From positions 1 to 26,526 of the IMG/VR virus record IMGVR_UViG_3300032293_000327: a stretch of 26,526 nucleotides of DNA. The stretch is one strand, 5' to 3'. The DNA comes from a virus. Shown here piece after piece: positions 1 through 6,744 of this stretch. The position numbers were made by a program, and so were the translations under genes. Each line of letters opens with the position of its first letter. Within the stretch, counting starts at the first letter, position 1. The notes beneath the pieces were generated by a model. That model was not told the origin of the DNA and searched no databases. It saw only the letters and a program-made list of their open reading frames with translations.

Positions 1-16
1 GAGTGTTGCACGGGCG

Positions 17-394
17 TCAAGTTCGCCGGGCTTCCCGGCATGCCTGACGCATCCACGTCCGGTTTGCCATGCTCTCGAACCAGAGCCGAGCGAACACCTC
101 GACAGCCTCACGCCCGACGTCAGCGTAGAGCGTCCGCAGTTCCGGCGAATCGCCCCACATCGCCTCGACGTCCTCACGCACCTTGCAGATCAGCACCTTG
201 GCGTCCATCACCGCAAGCATCTGCGACTCGGGCTGCGTCCGTGCCAGCTTTGTCCAGTGCTCTGCGTTCCAGCAGCGGCAGATGGCGTCTACGAACTCGT
301 CAAACGCACGCCCAGCCTGCACGGCTCGCGGGCCAATCTCTGCTCTGAGCCGGCCACGCAAGTGCGCCAGCATCCCAGCCGGCGCGGTGCTCAC
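17..394 (-). CDS. Helical protein of unknown function at the window end
   Basis: The 125-residue product is almost all helical (MLAHLRGRLRAEIGPRAVQAGRAFDEFVDAI, then ARTQPESQMLAVMDAKVLICKVREDVEAM, and PELRTLYADVGREAVEVFARLWFESMANR) and has no membrane segment. I choose the GTG at 394, which has GGAGG five bases upstream. The alternative GTG at 400 overlaps the previous TGA. A longer frame to 535 lies inside the previous gene. It resembles, from memory, hypothetical proteins with LRTLYADVGREAV in Planctomycetota-linked phage regions. It ends 16 bases from the window edge, so further genes may follow. Confidence 0.6.
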   Translation of the reverse strand: MSTAPAGMLAHLRGRLRAEIGPRAVQAGRAFDEFVDAICRCWNAEHWTKLARTQPESQMLAVMDAKVLICKVREDVEAMWGDSPELRTLYADVGREAVEVFARLWFESMANRTWMRQACREARRT

Positions 395-396
395 CG

Positions 397-705
397 TCAC
401 CTCCCGCCCGCAGGCCGAGCAGGTGCAGCAGGCGTGAGCACCGCGCCGGTCGGGCTTTTGCACTTGCACGACGCTGGGCACGGGCACGCAGTCCGGTGCC
501 CGTCTCCATGAACGATGTAGCCGCGACCGCCGCACTCAGTGCAGCAGCCGGGCTTGGGAGGCTCTGGCGTGGGCTCTGGAGCCTTCTCTGTCGCCGTGGT
601 GGAATATGCCGCCGAAACTGCCGCAGAGGCTCTAGGAGCCTCTAAGTCCATTTGCGTTTGGTCAGCCGAAACGCTAGCCAATACTGCAAGTAGCCATTCC
701 CACAT
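397..705 (-). CDS. Exported Cys-rich mini-protein with zinc-finger-like cluster
   Basis: The 102-residue product begins with a likely signal peptide (MWEWLLAVLASVSA), then a low-complexity Pro/Ala/Glu linker (EKAPEPTPEPPKP) and a Cys-rich block GCCTECGGRGYIVHGDGHRT followed by ACPCPASCKC. The CxxCGGxG start is like the zinc-binding repeats of DnaJ, with a second Cys set in C-x-C and C-x-C form. It starts three bases after the stop of the preceding small membrane protein gene, and its TGA lies between two GTG codons at the beginning of the last gene. A role outside the cytoplasm is inferred from the leader. The function is unknown. Confidence 0.55.
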   Translation of the reverse strand: MWEWLLAVLASVSADQTQMDLEAPRASAAVSAAYSTTATEKAPEPTPEPPKPGCCTECGGRGYIVHGDGHRTACPCPASCKCKSPTGAVLTPAAPARPAGGR

Positions 706-708
706 GCG

Positions 709-969
709 TCACCATCCCTGTCCGTGATTGAGGACTCGGTGCCCGTGCTCGTCAACGCGAGCGTGTACCACGTATGCCTGCTCTGCCGGTGGCGGCTCGG
801 CAAACGCCATCACCCAGAGTCCTAGCCGTGCGAGACGCTGAACGAATCGCAGGACCGGGCGGGCTGGCTCGGGCTTAACCGGCGAGTAATCCGATGTCGC
901 TGCCCACCAAGTGAGCATCACCGCCACCAGGCCGACGACGACGGCTGTCTGAATCTCACGCTTGGTCAT
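709..969 (-). CDS. Small membrane protein of unknown function
   Basis: The 86-residue product has one membrane helix near the start (TAVVVGLVAVMLTWWAA, 8-24), then a Pro-rich linker (SPVKPEPARPVLRF), a second hydrophobic helix (RLARLGLWVMAFA) and a polar end (VHARVDEHGHRVLNHGQGW). It starts with ATG inside an ATGA overlap with the GlsB-like gene. Its size, membrane helix and position suggest an accessory in a lysis or membrane module, such as a spanin-type part, but no lipobox or known motif is present to support this. Confidence 0.55.
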   Translation of the reverse strand: MTKREIQTAVVVGLVAVMLTWWAATSDYSPVKPEPARPVLRFVQRLARLGLWVMAFAEPPPAEQAYVVHARVDEHGHRVLNHGQGW

Positions 970-1193
970 CGGTCTACGCTCCAGATCGAATAGAGGAACA
1001 TGACGACGCAGGCACCGATGACGCTGCCAATGAGCCCGGCAGGTGCGTCACCAAACGGCAGGCCGCCGGCGAGCGAGCCGATGATGCCAAGGCCGATGGT
1101 CGGCACCCATCCCTCGGGACAGCGTCCCGGCATCAGCCACTTGGCGATACCACCGACGATGGCACCGAAGATGAGCCACATGACGAGCGACAT
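966..1193 (-). CDS. GlsB/YeaQ/YmgE-like three-helix membrane protein
   Basis: The 75-residue product has three likely membrane helices (MSLVMWLIFGAIVGGIAKWLM, WVPTIGLGIIGSLAGGLPFG, AGLIGSVIGACVVMFLYSIW), with the Gly-rich GAIVGG-A-KW and LGIIGSLAGG motifs of the GlsB/YeaQ/YmgE (transglycosylase-associated) family. In bacteria these are stress-related membrane proteins of uncertain action. In a phage lysis region a holin-like pore role is possible, but that is inference. AGGAG lies six bases before the ATG and overlaps the TAG stop of the peptidase gene. The gene's TGA overlaps the next start as ATGA. Confidence 0.75.
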   Translation of the reverse strand: MSLVMWLIFGAIVGGIAKWLMPGRCPEGWVPTIGLGIIGSLAGGLPFGDAPAGLIGSVIGACVVMFLYSIWSVDR

Positions 1194-1202
1194 AGGGAAC
1201 TC

Positions 1203-2339
1203 CTAGAGTCCGAGGTGATAGACGTCAGCGATGAGGCGAGCGGGCGACGGTCGGCGAGCCTGCGTCTCGGGTGGTGCAGGGGCGAGCCAGTTGCCGTGGT
1301 GGATGTCCCGGTATTTGAATCCGTCCGTGTCGCCGATAGCCCAAGCGTCTTCGAGCATCCGAGTCTCAACGACAGAGCGACGTGCCCAGTAAGAGCCGTC
1401 TGGCATGTCTGCCGGAACCTTCGGGCCTGCAATCCAGTTTGGCCCCCACGAATTCAAGATCAGCACCAAGTCGTCAGGCGAGCCGTTCTTTTTGTGGCGG
1501 ATCGCAATCGCTACTTGTTGGTGCATCCATGTGCCGGATGCTTCTGCAATGCCGTCCTTGTTGCGGACAGACTGAAAGCCTTGGGAAGACGCGAGAGTTG
1601 CGGGATAGCCGCTCTCCAGCGCCGCCGCCAATTCCGCCCAAGAGCGAACGGCGACCACATGACGCAGCGGGTGCTTCTTCGCCTCGGCATCTAGCCTGCC
1701 GTTGTCGCCTTGGCCGCCGCAGCCGTAGGCACCGTATTGCTTGGCACGCTCGCCGGAATACTCAGTCAGGTCAACGGTCGGATACTTCTGGCGATAGACC
1801 ACGCCATACTCTCGGAGGAACTTGGCAACGCCGAACCCTGTGGCACCATCGGAGAATCCGCCGTATGGCTGGGCACCGTCACCCGGCTTTCCTCGGGCTT
1901 CGACGCGAGCGCCACCGTACAGCGGCTCGGTAGCCGGCAGCAGCGGCGGCTCTGGGAGTTTGCCAAGCGACCACGAGACGGCATCGGCGACCGCCACGGC
2001 GTGCATCCCTCCCCACGACGTGCAATCACCGATGAGTTGCCTGCCAACGACGAACGGCTTGCCGTACCGTGCTTGATGTGCGGCATCCAGTTGGCGATAC
2101 AAAAACGTATCGACGCCTTTGGCTTCCTTCATCGCCTCGGCACCCGCTTGGAAAAAATACTTCTCGTCACCGAGAGTGGCGAGAAACTGTCGAGTTCCCA
2201 CAGGATCGGGCGTGTATCCAAACCGTGCGTCAATGGCGTCAGCCGTGCGGCGAGTGGCACGCTCAACGAGCACGCCGAGAATCGCCATAACGATGACGAA
2301 CGACACAGCAGACAGTGACCAGCGGTCAGCGCGTGACAT
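1203..2339 (-). CDS. Membrane-anchored papain-like cysteine peptidase, possible lysin
   Basis: The 378-residue protein has an N-terminal membrane segment (LSAVSFVIVMAILGVLV, 9-25) followed by a papain-like (C1) peptidase domain. The visible catalytic set is Q101 and C106 in RQLIGDCTSWGG, H273 in TWMHQQVAIAI and N296 in LILNSWGPNW, so the three catalytic residues and the oxyanion Gln are present. Papain relatives cut peptide bonds. Here, next to membrane proteins, a peptidoglycan stem-peptide lysin held by a signal-arrest-release type anchor is a reasonable inference. The ATG at 2339 is used. A longer frame to 2363 only adds a stretch inside the previous gene. The GlsB-like gene starts ten bases past the stop, which also contains its ribosome binding site. 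Confidence 0.8.
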   Translation of the reverse strand: MSRADRWSLSAVSFVIVMAILGVLVERATRRTADAIDARFGYTPDPVGTRQFLATLGDEKYFFQAGAEAMKEAKGVDTFLYRQLDAAHQARYGKPFVVGRQLIGDCTSWGGMHAVAVADAVSWSLGKLPEPPLLPATEPLYGGARVEARGKPGDGAQPYGGFSDGATGFGVAKFLREYGVVYRQKYPTVDLTEYSGERAKQYGAYGCGGQGDNGRLDAEAKKHPLRHVVAVRSWAELAAALESGYPATLASSQGFQSVRNKDGIAEASGTWMHQQVAIAIRHKKNGSPDDLVLILNSWGPNWIAGPKVPADMPDGSYWARRSVVETRMLEDAWAIGDTDGFKYRDIHHGNWLAPAPPETQARRPSPARLIADVYHLGL

Positions 2340-2880
2340 CGGCGGCAGCCCTCGACAGGTCACGGAGTGCAGACACCCACGCAGCTCTGCTCTCGGGCGT
2401 CACGGGACCGCCAGACGAGCCCACAGAGTCGTCAAGAAACTTGTGTACGGCGTCTCGCACTTGCGGCTGGCGAGCACCGATGCTCTCGCCACGGCATCGC
2501 ATCTCACGGGCGGCAATGCGTAGCTCATCGAACGCCACGCCGGTCTTCAGACGCTGGTCGTGCTGCCCGTCGTACTCAATGCAATCTGCGAGGGATGCAC
2601 ACAACTCGGACATGATGATGGCGTCGGATGCGGCCCGCTCTCCGATGAACTTGCCCTTGAGCGTGAACGCATCCGGCGGCACTGGCACGGGCTGCGGCGT
2701 CGGCGCTGTCTTGCTCGGCATGAACGCAATCGCAGCAGCCACCACCAGGGCGATCGCTGCAACATGCTTCCCGTCGATGGTCGGCATCTTCGCCGTAGCG
2801 ATGAACGCCTTCACCTTCTCGGTGATCTGCTGACCGGCGAGGACATACACGGCGAAAGCCACGAGCAAGGCTGTGATCAC
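2326..2880 (-). CDS. Membrane protein with two helices and a soluble tail
   Basis: The 184-residue product has a membrane helix at residues 1-16 (MITALLVAFAVYVLAG) and a second near 40-55 (VAAIALVVAAAIAFM), then a Pro-rich linker (TAPTPQPVPVPP) and a helical soluble part (KGKFIGERAASDAIIMSELCASLADCIE, RIAAREMRCRGESIGARQPQVRDAVHKFLDD, TPESRAAWVSALRDLSRAAAD). It starts with GTG at 2880 inside a GTGA overlap. A role as holin, spanin-like or peptidase partner is possible because the papain-like peptidase gene follows and overlaps it. No lysis family can be named from motifs alone. Confidence 0.5.
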   Translation of the reverse strand: MITALLVAFAVYVLAGQQITEKVKAFIATAKMPTIDGKHVAAIALVVAAAIAFMPSKTAPTPQPVPVPPDAFTLKGKFIGERAASDAIIMSELCASLADCIEYDGQHDQRLKTGVAFDELRIAAREMRCRGESIGARQPQVRDAVHKFLDDSVGSSGGPVTPESRAAWVSALRDLSRAAADVTR

Positions 2881-3236
2881 GTTGACGACCTCACCATAGG
2901 GATCATGGACTCAATCGCACCGCTGGCGAGTGCCAGCACGAACGCACGCAGTGCGGGACGCAGGATTGCCCAAGCGGGCCACGCCATAAGCGGCACGCAT
3001 TGACCAGCCACGGCGTCGAACAGTGAGGCGACAGCCACAAGAGCAATTGCCTTCTTCTCTGGTCCGCTCAACGTCTTCACACGGTCAAGCGTCTCGATGC
3101 ACAGTCGGCACAGCGCCGTCATCAGCCCGCCGAACTCCTGCCAAGTCAGACCGTCAGCCGCCGCACGACGAGAGTCGGCGAGGAACTGCATGACGTTTGC
3201 GTCGATGACGACGGCGGTCGGCTGTTGGTCTGCCAT
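2877..3236 (-). CDS. Possible holin or holin-associated membrane protein
   Basis: The 119-residue protein is helical throughout (LTWQEFGGLMTALCRLCIETLDRV, SGPEKKAIALVAVASLFDAVA) and ends in a long hydrophobic stretch (CVPLMAWPAWAILRPALRAFVLALASGAIESMIPMV) that could sit in or on the membrane. The G-x-EKK-A segment recalls part of the LL-H holin family, but this is a weak likeness. Position just before another membrane protein and a peptidase favours a lysis role, in which a holin lets the lytic enzyme act at the right time. The stop overlaps the next gene's GTG start by four bases (GTGA). No clear ribosome binding site is seen. Confidence 0.45.
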   Translation of the reverse strand: MADQQPTAVVIDANVMQFLADSRRAAADGLTWQEFGGLMTALCRLCIETLDRVKTLSGPEKKAIALVAVASLFDAVAGQCVPLMAWPAWAILRPALRAFVLALASGAIESMIPMVRSST

Positions 3237-3265
3237 GCCGCCAGACTAGGTGGGGCGGGTGGCAA

Positions 3266-3283
3266 ACTAGACCGGCTCTGCCG
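3266..3283 (-). repeat. Recurrent 18-bp motif, copy C
   Basis: The minus strand reads CGGCAGAGCCGGTCTAGT, overlapping the TAG stop of the DUF6378-like gene. It matches copy B at 15 of 18 positions and copy A at 14. It is again at a gene end, in the same orientation, followed by a 30-base gap before the next gene. Confidence 0.45.
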
Positions 3284-3989
3284 ACTCGCACTCGGCGAGG
3301 CAGGCTGCGTAGCCAGCGAGGTCAATCGGCCCGTCTGCTGTCTTATTTGGCCCGAGGAACCGTGCCACCTTGTCAAAGGTCATGAAGATTGCCCAATCGC
3401 TTTCAGTGAGCGGACGCTTCAGCACGTCGGCGAAAGCGGCGTTGATCATCCCGATGGTGCGTCGGAAGTGATGCCGTGGCCCGCCGTACTTTGGGCGACG
3501 ATCACGAATCACGGCGAGTGCTTCCAGCAGCAGCCGCTCGGCGGGCGTGCTCGCTGTCGGTTCCTCTCGCAGTCCGTCAGGCGGCGACGCGAGGATGCTG
3601 TCACCCGTCCACCGGATGTCGTCCGGTGCCGCGTCCATCTCCTTCTGTCCCTGGAGAATCCAATCCACCGGGATCTGCTCGTCTCGCTCGGCGGCGTACT
3701 TCTCGGCGCTGGCCTGTGCCGCCACCTTCCACCGCTCGGGTGCGTCGTCGGCCGGCTGGCACTTGCCGCCGTCGCAGCAGCCGCCAGCCATGCGAGTTTC
3801 CACAGCGGCTCGGAGTTGTGCGTTCGTGTTCTCAATGTCCGTGATGTGTCCTTGCATGCGTTTCCTTTCGATGAGAAGTCTGGCGACGTCTGCCGCCAGT
3901 GATCCTGCTGTGCCGGTCCATTGCCCTTGGTAGCGATACGCTCGCTGGCGTGCTTCGGCGATGTACTCGTCAGTTAAGTCGTATGACAT
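3267..3989 (-). CDS. DUF6378-like protein (MazG-type NTP pyrophosphohydrolase fold)
   Basis: The last 85 or so residues of this 240-residue protein match the DUF6378 pattern: RRPKYGGPRHHFRRTIGMINAAF, then LTESDWAIFMTFDKVARFLG, and DGPIDLAGYAACLAE near the end. Relatives of this all-alpha group are thought to hydrolyse nucleoside triphosphates to monophosphates, as phage dATP/dGTP pyrophosphohydrolases do, but catalytic residues here are not certain. The first 150 residues are helical (YIAEARQRAYRYQGQWTG, SLAADVARLLIERKR) with a small Cys cluster (GGCCDGGKC). The gene may adjust the nucleotide pool or act together with the metallophosphoesterase, three bases upstream. Its stop lies within motif copy C. 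Confidence 0.7.
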   Translation of the reverse strand: MSYDLTDEYIAEARQRAYRYQGQWTGTAGSLAADVARLLIERKRMQGHITDIENTNAQLRAAVETRMAGGCCDGGKCQPADDAPERWKVAAQASAEKYAAERDEQIPVDWILQGQKEMDAAPDDIRWTGDSILASPPDGLREEPTASTPAERLLLEALAVIRDRRPKYGGPRHHFRRTIGMINAAFADVLKRPLTESDWAIFMTFDKVARFLGPNKTADGPIDLAGYAACLAECESAEPV

Positions 3990-3992
3990 ACG

Positions 3993-5177
3993 TCAAGCCT
4001 TCACTCCTGCAACGTGCATTGACGACAAGCCGCCAGCAGGGTCGTACAGAAACGTCTCCATCGCTTGCCGAGAGCCGATGAATCCGTTGACGCTGTGCCA
4101 ATCGTCTGGCGGACAGAGAGCCGGTGCGGTTCTGACGATCACGCCGTCAAGCGTCTCAATCGGTCGCTGCCATTCCGCAGCTTGTGAGTGGAAGTGACCT
4201 GTGTGCCACTCACGGTATGGGCACTCGCTCCACTGGCTCGACGCTTCCAGTGCCATGATCTGTGGCAGTTTCTTCTTTGCTCGATGTCCGTGAGCGAAGC
4301 CCAAAAGGTTCCGCCCGTGCGTGAGGTACTGCCGTCCGGTGAAGTCTGCCTTGACCGTCACAGACTTAGACCCGCGAAAGCGTTCTTGCATGATTCGCTG
4401 AAACGTCCACGACAGCACCTCGTCGTGGTTGCCGTTGACGATCACGACGTCGGTTGGCACCGTCTCGGCGGACTGATGCACCAGAGACAAGAGCGTGTCG
4501 CAGCCAACTTCAATCATCTTCTGAAGCCGCCCGTCACGCTCTAGCGGTGTACCACTTGTGGTACTGCCGTCCGGTCGGTCGTAGTGGAAGAGATCGCCAA
4601 CGAAGGCAATAGTGCGTCTCGCTGGCTTGTGTGCGTCGCCGGTCGCAAGCAGCTGCGTGCCCGTGTCGCCCACCAGGCGAGCGGCGATGTCGAGGTCGTA
4701 GTCATCGCCGCCGGTCGTCTTGCCCCATGCGTATTTCCCGAAGTGCGGATCGGCAATGACGAGCACTTGCCACGGTGCGTCACGCTTTGCCGCTTTGACA
4801 GACTTGGGCAGAGGCTTTCGGATGTCCTTGCGGGCGGCGTCAATCATCGCCTGCACAACCTCGCGAGTCGTCGGCCCGCCCTTGGGCTTGAGCCTGACGA
4901 ACACGCGATGCAGTTCAATGCTGCCGCCGTCGCCGTCGCCGCATTCCCACTTAGTCGCCTCGCTGGCTGCAATCTCAAAGCGGCTCATGTCCGCCTCGAT
5001 GTGCTTCAGCAAGTCGTCAACTGTCTTGATTCGCTTGGACGTTGAGCGTGCCTCAAGCACGTCGCCTGACTGCGACTGCGTCACCTGCTCTGTGTCAGGG
5101 TTGGCGGCAGCAGCCTTGCCGACGCTGTCCTTGGCGACGTCTCGGGCAACGTCAGCTCTCAGACTTTTTCGAGCCAT
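3993..5177 (-). CDS. Metallophosphoesterase
   Basis: The 394-residue protein carries the full calcineurin-type set of metal ligands: IADPHFG (D143, H145), FVGDLFH (D195, H198), VNGNHDE (N250, H251), FAHGHR (H296, H298) and HTGHFHS (H328, H330). These enzymes cleave phosphate mono- or diesters with two metal ions. The N-terminal 130 residues are helical (KTVDDLLKHIEADMSRFE, TREVVQAMIDAARKDIRK) and may bind DNA or regulate the enzyme. Phage relatives are usually annotated as DNA-metabolism nucleases or phosphatases, and the substrate is not known here. GGGGGTG lies six bases before the ATG. The gene overlaps the small HTH-like gene upstream by 19 bases and lies three bases before the DUF6378-like gene. 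Confidence 0.9.
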   Translation of the reverse strand: MARKSLRADVARDVAKDSVGKAAAANPDTEQVTQSQSGDVLEARSTSKRIKTVDDLLKHIEADMSRFEIAASEATKWECGDGDGGSIELHRVFVRLKPKGGPTTREVVQAMIDAARKDIRKPLPKSVKAAKRDAPWQVLVIADPHFGKYAWGKTTGGDDYDLDIAARLVGDTGTQLLATGDAHKPARRTIAFVGDLFHYDRPDGSTTSGTPLERDGRLQKMIEVGCDTLLSLVHQSAETVPTDVVIVNGNHDEVLSWTFQRIMQERFRGSKSVTVKADFTGRQYLTHGRNLLGFAHGHRAKKKLPQIMALEASSQWSECPYREWHTGHFHSQAAEWQRPIETLDGVIVRTAPALCPPDDWHSVNGFIGSRQAMETFLYDPAGGLSSMHVAGVKA

Positions 5178-5428
5178 GCAATCACCCCCTGCATGCCGAC
5201 GTCGGAGATACCACGGACACGCATGTTCTCAGCGAGCGCCCTCGCCACGGTTTTCTTCCGCTTGCCTAACTCGCCAGCCACCCAATCGGCTTTGATGGCG
5301 TCCAGTTCCTCGCGGTGCTCGGGTGCCAGCCGCTCGTACCACGTCGCAGGACCGTGGCGAGAGTCACTTACTGCCTTTCGCACGTCGTCTCGCAGGCTGC
5401 TTCGGCTTTTCGTCTTCACTCTCGGCAT
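5159..5428 (-). CDS. Small HTH-like protein of unknown function
   Basis: The 89-residue product opens MPRVKTKSRSSLRDDVRKAVSDSR, then GPATWYERLAPEHREELDAIKADWVAGELG, followed by KKTVARALAENMRVRGISDVGMQGVIAWL. The last part looks like a helix-turn-helix (an ARALAENM helix, turn, then a GMQGVIAWL helix), so DNA binding is possible. The ATG at 5428 has AAAGGA four bases upstream, which decided the start over a longer frame to 5503. The stop overlaps the metallophosphoesterase start by 19 bases, and the two genes are probably co-translated. It might be a small packaging or repair subunit. The family is not recognised with certainty. Confidence 0.55.
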   Translation of the reverse strand: MPRVKTKSRSSLRDDVRKAVSDSRHGPATWYERLAPEHREELDAIKADWVAGELGKRKKTVARALAENMRVRGISDVGMQGVIAWLEKV

Positions 5429-5558
5429 CCTTTCCTTTGAGATGAATCCAGCCGTCATCATCTGGAATGCCACCGCCGGCACACTCTTCGTCGTCCTCGT
5501 CAAGCTCTGGCGGCAGGATCACCGCTTCGGCTGGTGGCTTGGCTTTGGCGCGTCCCAT
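5364..5558 (-). CDS. Small acidic-basic protein of unknown function
   Basis: This 64-residue product has a Pro/Ala start (MGRAKAKPPAEAVILPP), a strongly acidic middle (ELDEDDEECAGGGIPDDDGW) and a Lys/Arg-rich tail (KPKQPARRRAKGSK). It has no visible fold motif and is likely disordered. It starts about 20 bases after the previous stop with AAGG two bases before ATG, which is a poor spacing. Its 3' end overlaps the next gene by 65 bases in another frame, unusually long for this operon, so one of the two starts may be different from the one given. Codon usage and length leave it plausible but unproven. Confidence 0.45.
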   Translation of the reverse strand: MGRAKAKPPAEAVILPPELDEDDEECAGGGIPDDDGWIHLKGKDAESEDEKPKQPARRRAKGSK

Positions 5559-5579
5559 GCCTTGAGAATGGCAGGACTG

Positions 5580-5948
5580 TCAAGCGTTACGCCTGGCGTT
5601 GGCAATCGCCCGCCGCACGAGCAGCCGCCCGGCAATGTCGAGGAATGGCAGACCGCGAGCCTCGGCCTGTTCGCGGAGCCAGCCCACGATGGTGTCGAGA
5701 TTGGCCTCGCACCACTCGACGCCCTGGCGGTCCATCTCGGCGGCGCGAGCGTTGCAGGAGCAGTCGGGGCTGGCGGTAATGCCGACCTTGGCGAGAAGTT
5801 TCTTTAGCTCGGTGCCGGGGCCGTGGGTGGGTGGGGCGACAGGCTGCGGCAATTCCGATGGTGCTGGGCACGCACGTGCAGAGCCGCAGAAGAAGTCCTC
5901 GACGCCGCAGGCCGTGCAGCGTTTTGTGGCTGGATCGCAGACGCACAT
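5580..5948 (-). CDS. Small Cys-rich protein, probable end of tail module
   Basis: The 122-residue product opens MCVCDPATKRCTACGVEDFFCGS, a C-x-C, then C-x-x-C, then C arrangement, and has a second set at SPDCSCNARAAEMDRQGVEWCEAN. It ends in a helix-rich part (IVGWLREQAEARGLPFLDIAGRLLVRRAI). An upstream ATG at 5969 would overlap the previous gene by 14 bases and add seven Ser-rich residues. I prefer 5948, seven bases after the stop, but neither has a clear ribosome binding site. The second half resembles, from memory, hypothetical proteins encoded next to Planctomycetota-linked phage tail genes. Function is unknown. A metal-binding assembly role is possible. Confidence 0.5.
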   Translation of the reverse strand: MCVCDPATKRCTACGVEDFFCGSARACPAPSELPQPVAPPTHGPGTELKKLLAKVGITASPDCSCNARAAEMDRQGVEWCEANLDTIVGWLREQAEARGLPFLDIAGRLLVRRAIANARRNA

Positions 5949-5955
5949 GAGAGAA

Positions 5956-6732
5956 CTACTGGAAGCCATTGATTGTCAGAGTGTAGGAAAATGTTCCGCT
6001 CAAGTTTGGCGATATTCCCTGTGCGGAAATGGCCCCATCACCAGAGCTAGTTGATCCAGCAAAACGCGAAAAACAAACTCCTGCCCCAATTCCGTTGCCA
6101 GTCGTTAGCCTAGAAAGGAAAAACTCCCTGCCGCCGGTCACAGTTATTCGGTTCCTTGGAGCGGCAAACGGCAGGCACGCTGGGCCGTACACCTTGAACT
6201 GAGTGGCAATTGACTCGCCGGGGGCGTCGTTCAATGCCACACCTACGTTGAACTCAAAGTCGCTGTTTTGGAAAAAATAAGAATAGCATTGCACGACGCC
6301 GCCAAAGCTAGATGAGTTCAGGTATATGCTCTGCTGCCTTCTTGTTAGCGTGACCGTTTGCTGGTTTGAGGCATTGCACGCCTCGTAGTTTGTTTCGTAC
6401 CTATACGAAAACGTGACGTTGATGAATCTCGGCACAGTGCCACCATTCGCAGTGCAATAGCAGTAGCATATTTCAACGCCAGAGCCCGATTTTGGGATGC
6501 CATTTGATGAACAAAGCTCGCATGCGCCCACCGTGCACGTGGTGCCAATGCCTCGAAACTTTTGCTCATCGCCCTGGCACTGACACGCTGGCTTGACGCT
6601 GCACGAAGTGCCCTCGCAGCACGCGCCTTCCCGGCAGGCTTCGTTGCACTCGGCCTCGGTGGCGTGGCCGCCGCCTCCGGTTTTGCCGGAGCCAGTGGTG
6701 CCGTTAAATGTGGAGACTTGTCGGCAGGGCAT
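5956..6732 (-). CDS. Cys-rich tail-tip protein with knot-like N-terminus
   Basis: The 258-residue product has 18 Cys, 14 of them in the first 95 residues (for example ECNEACREGACCEGTSC, SVKPACQC, TTCTVGACELC, EICYCYC). That density suggests a small disulfide- or zinc-stabilised module ahead of a beta-rich C-terminal part (FINVTFSYRYE, QTVTLTRRQQSIYLN, NRITVTGGREFFLSRL, GTFSYTLTINGFQ). It follows the previous gene by 12 bases with no clear Shine-Dalgarno sequence. The local DNA is visibly AT-richer than the rest of the window, which may reflect separate acquisition. No enzyme motif is seen. A receptor-contacting role at the tail tip is possible but not shown by sequence. Confidence 0.45.
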   Translation of the reverse strand: MPCRQVSTFNGTTGSGKTGGGGHATEAECNEACREGACCEGTSCSVKPACQCQGDEQKFRGIGTTCTVGACELCSSNGIPKSGSGVEICYCYCTANGGTVPRFINVTFSYRYETNYEACNASNQQTVTLTRRQQSIYLNSSSFGGVVQCYSYFFQNSDFEFNVGVALNDAPGESIATQFKVYGPACLPFAAPRNRITVTGGREFFLSRLTTGNGIGAGVCFSRFAGSTSSGDGAISAQGISPNLSGTFSYTLTINGFQ

Positions 6733-6744
6733 GTGTTGGCGGTG

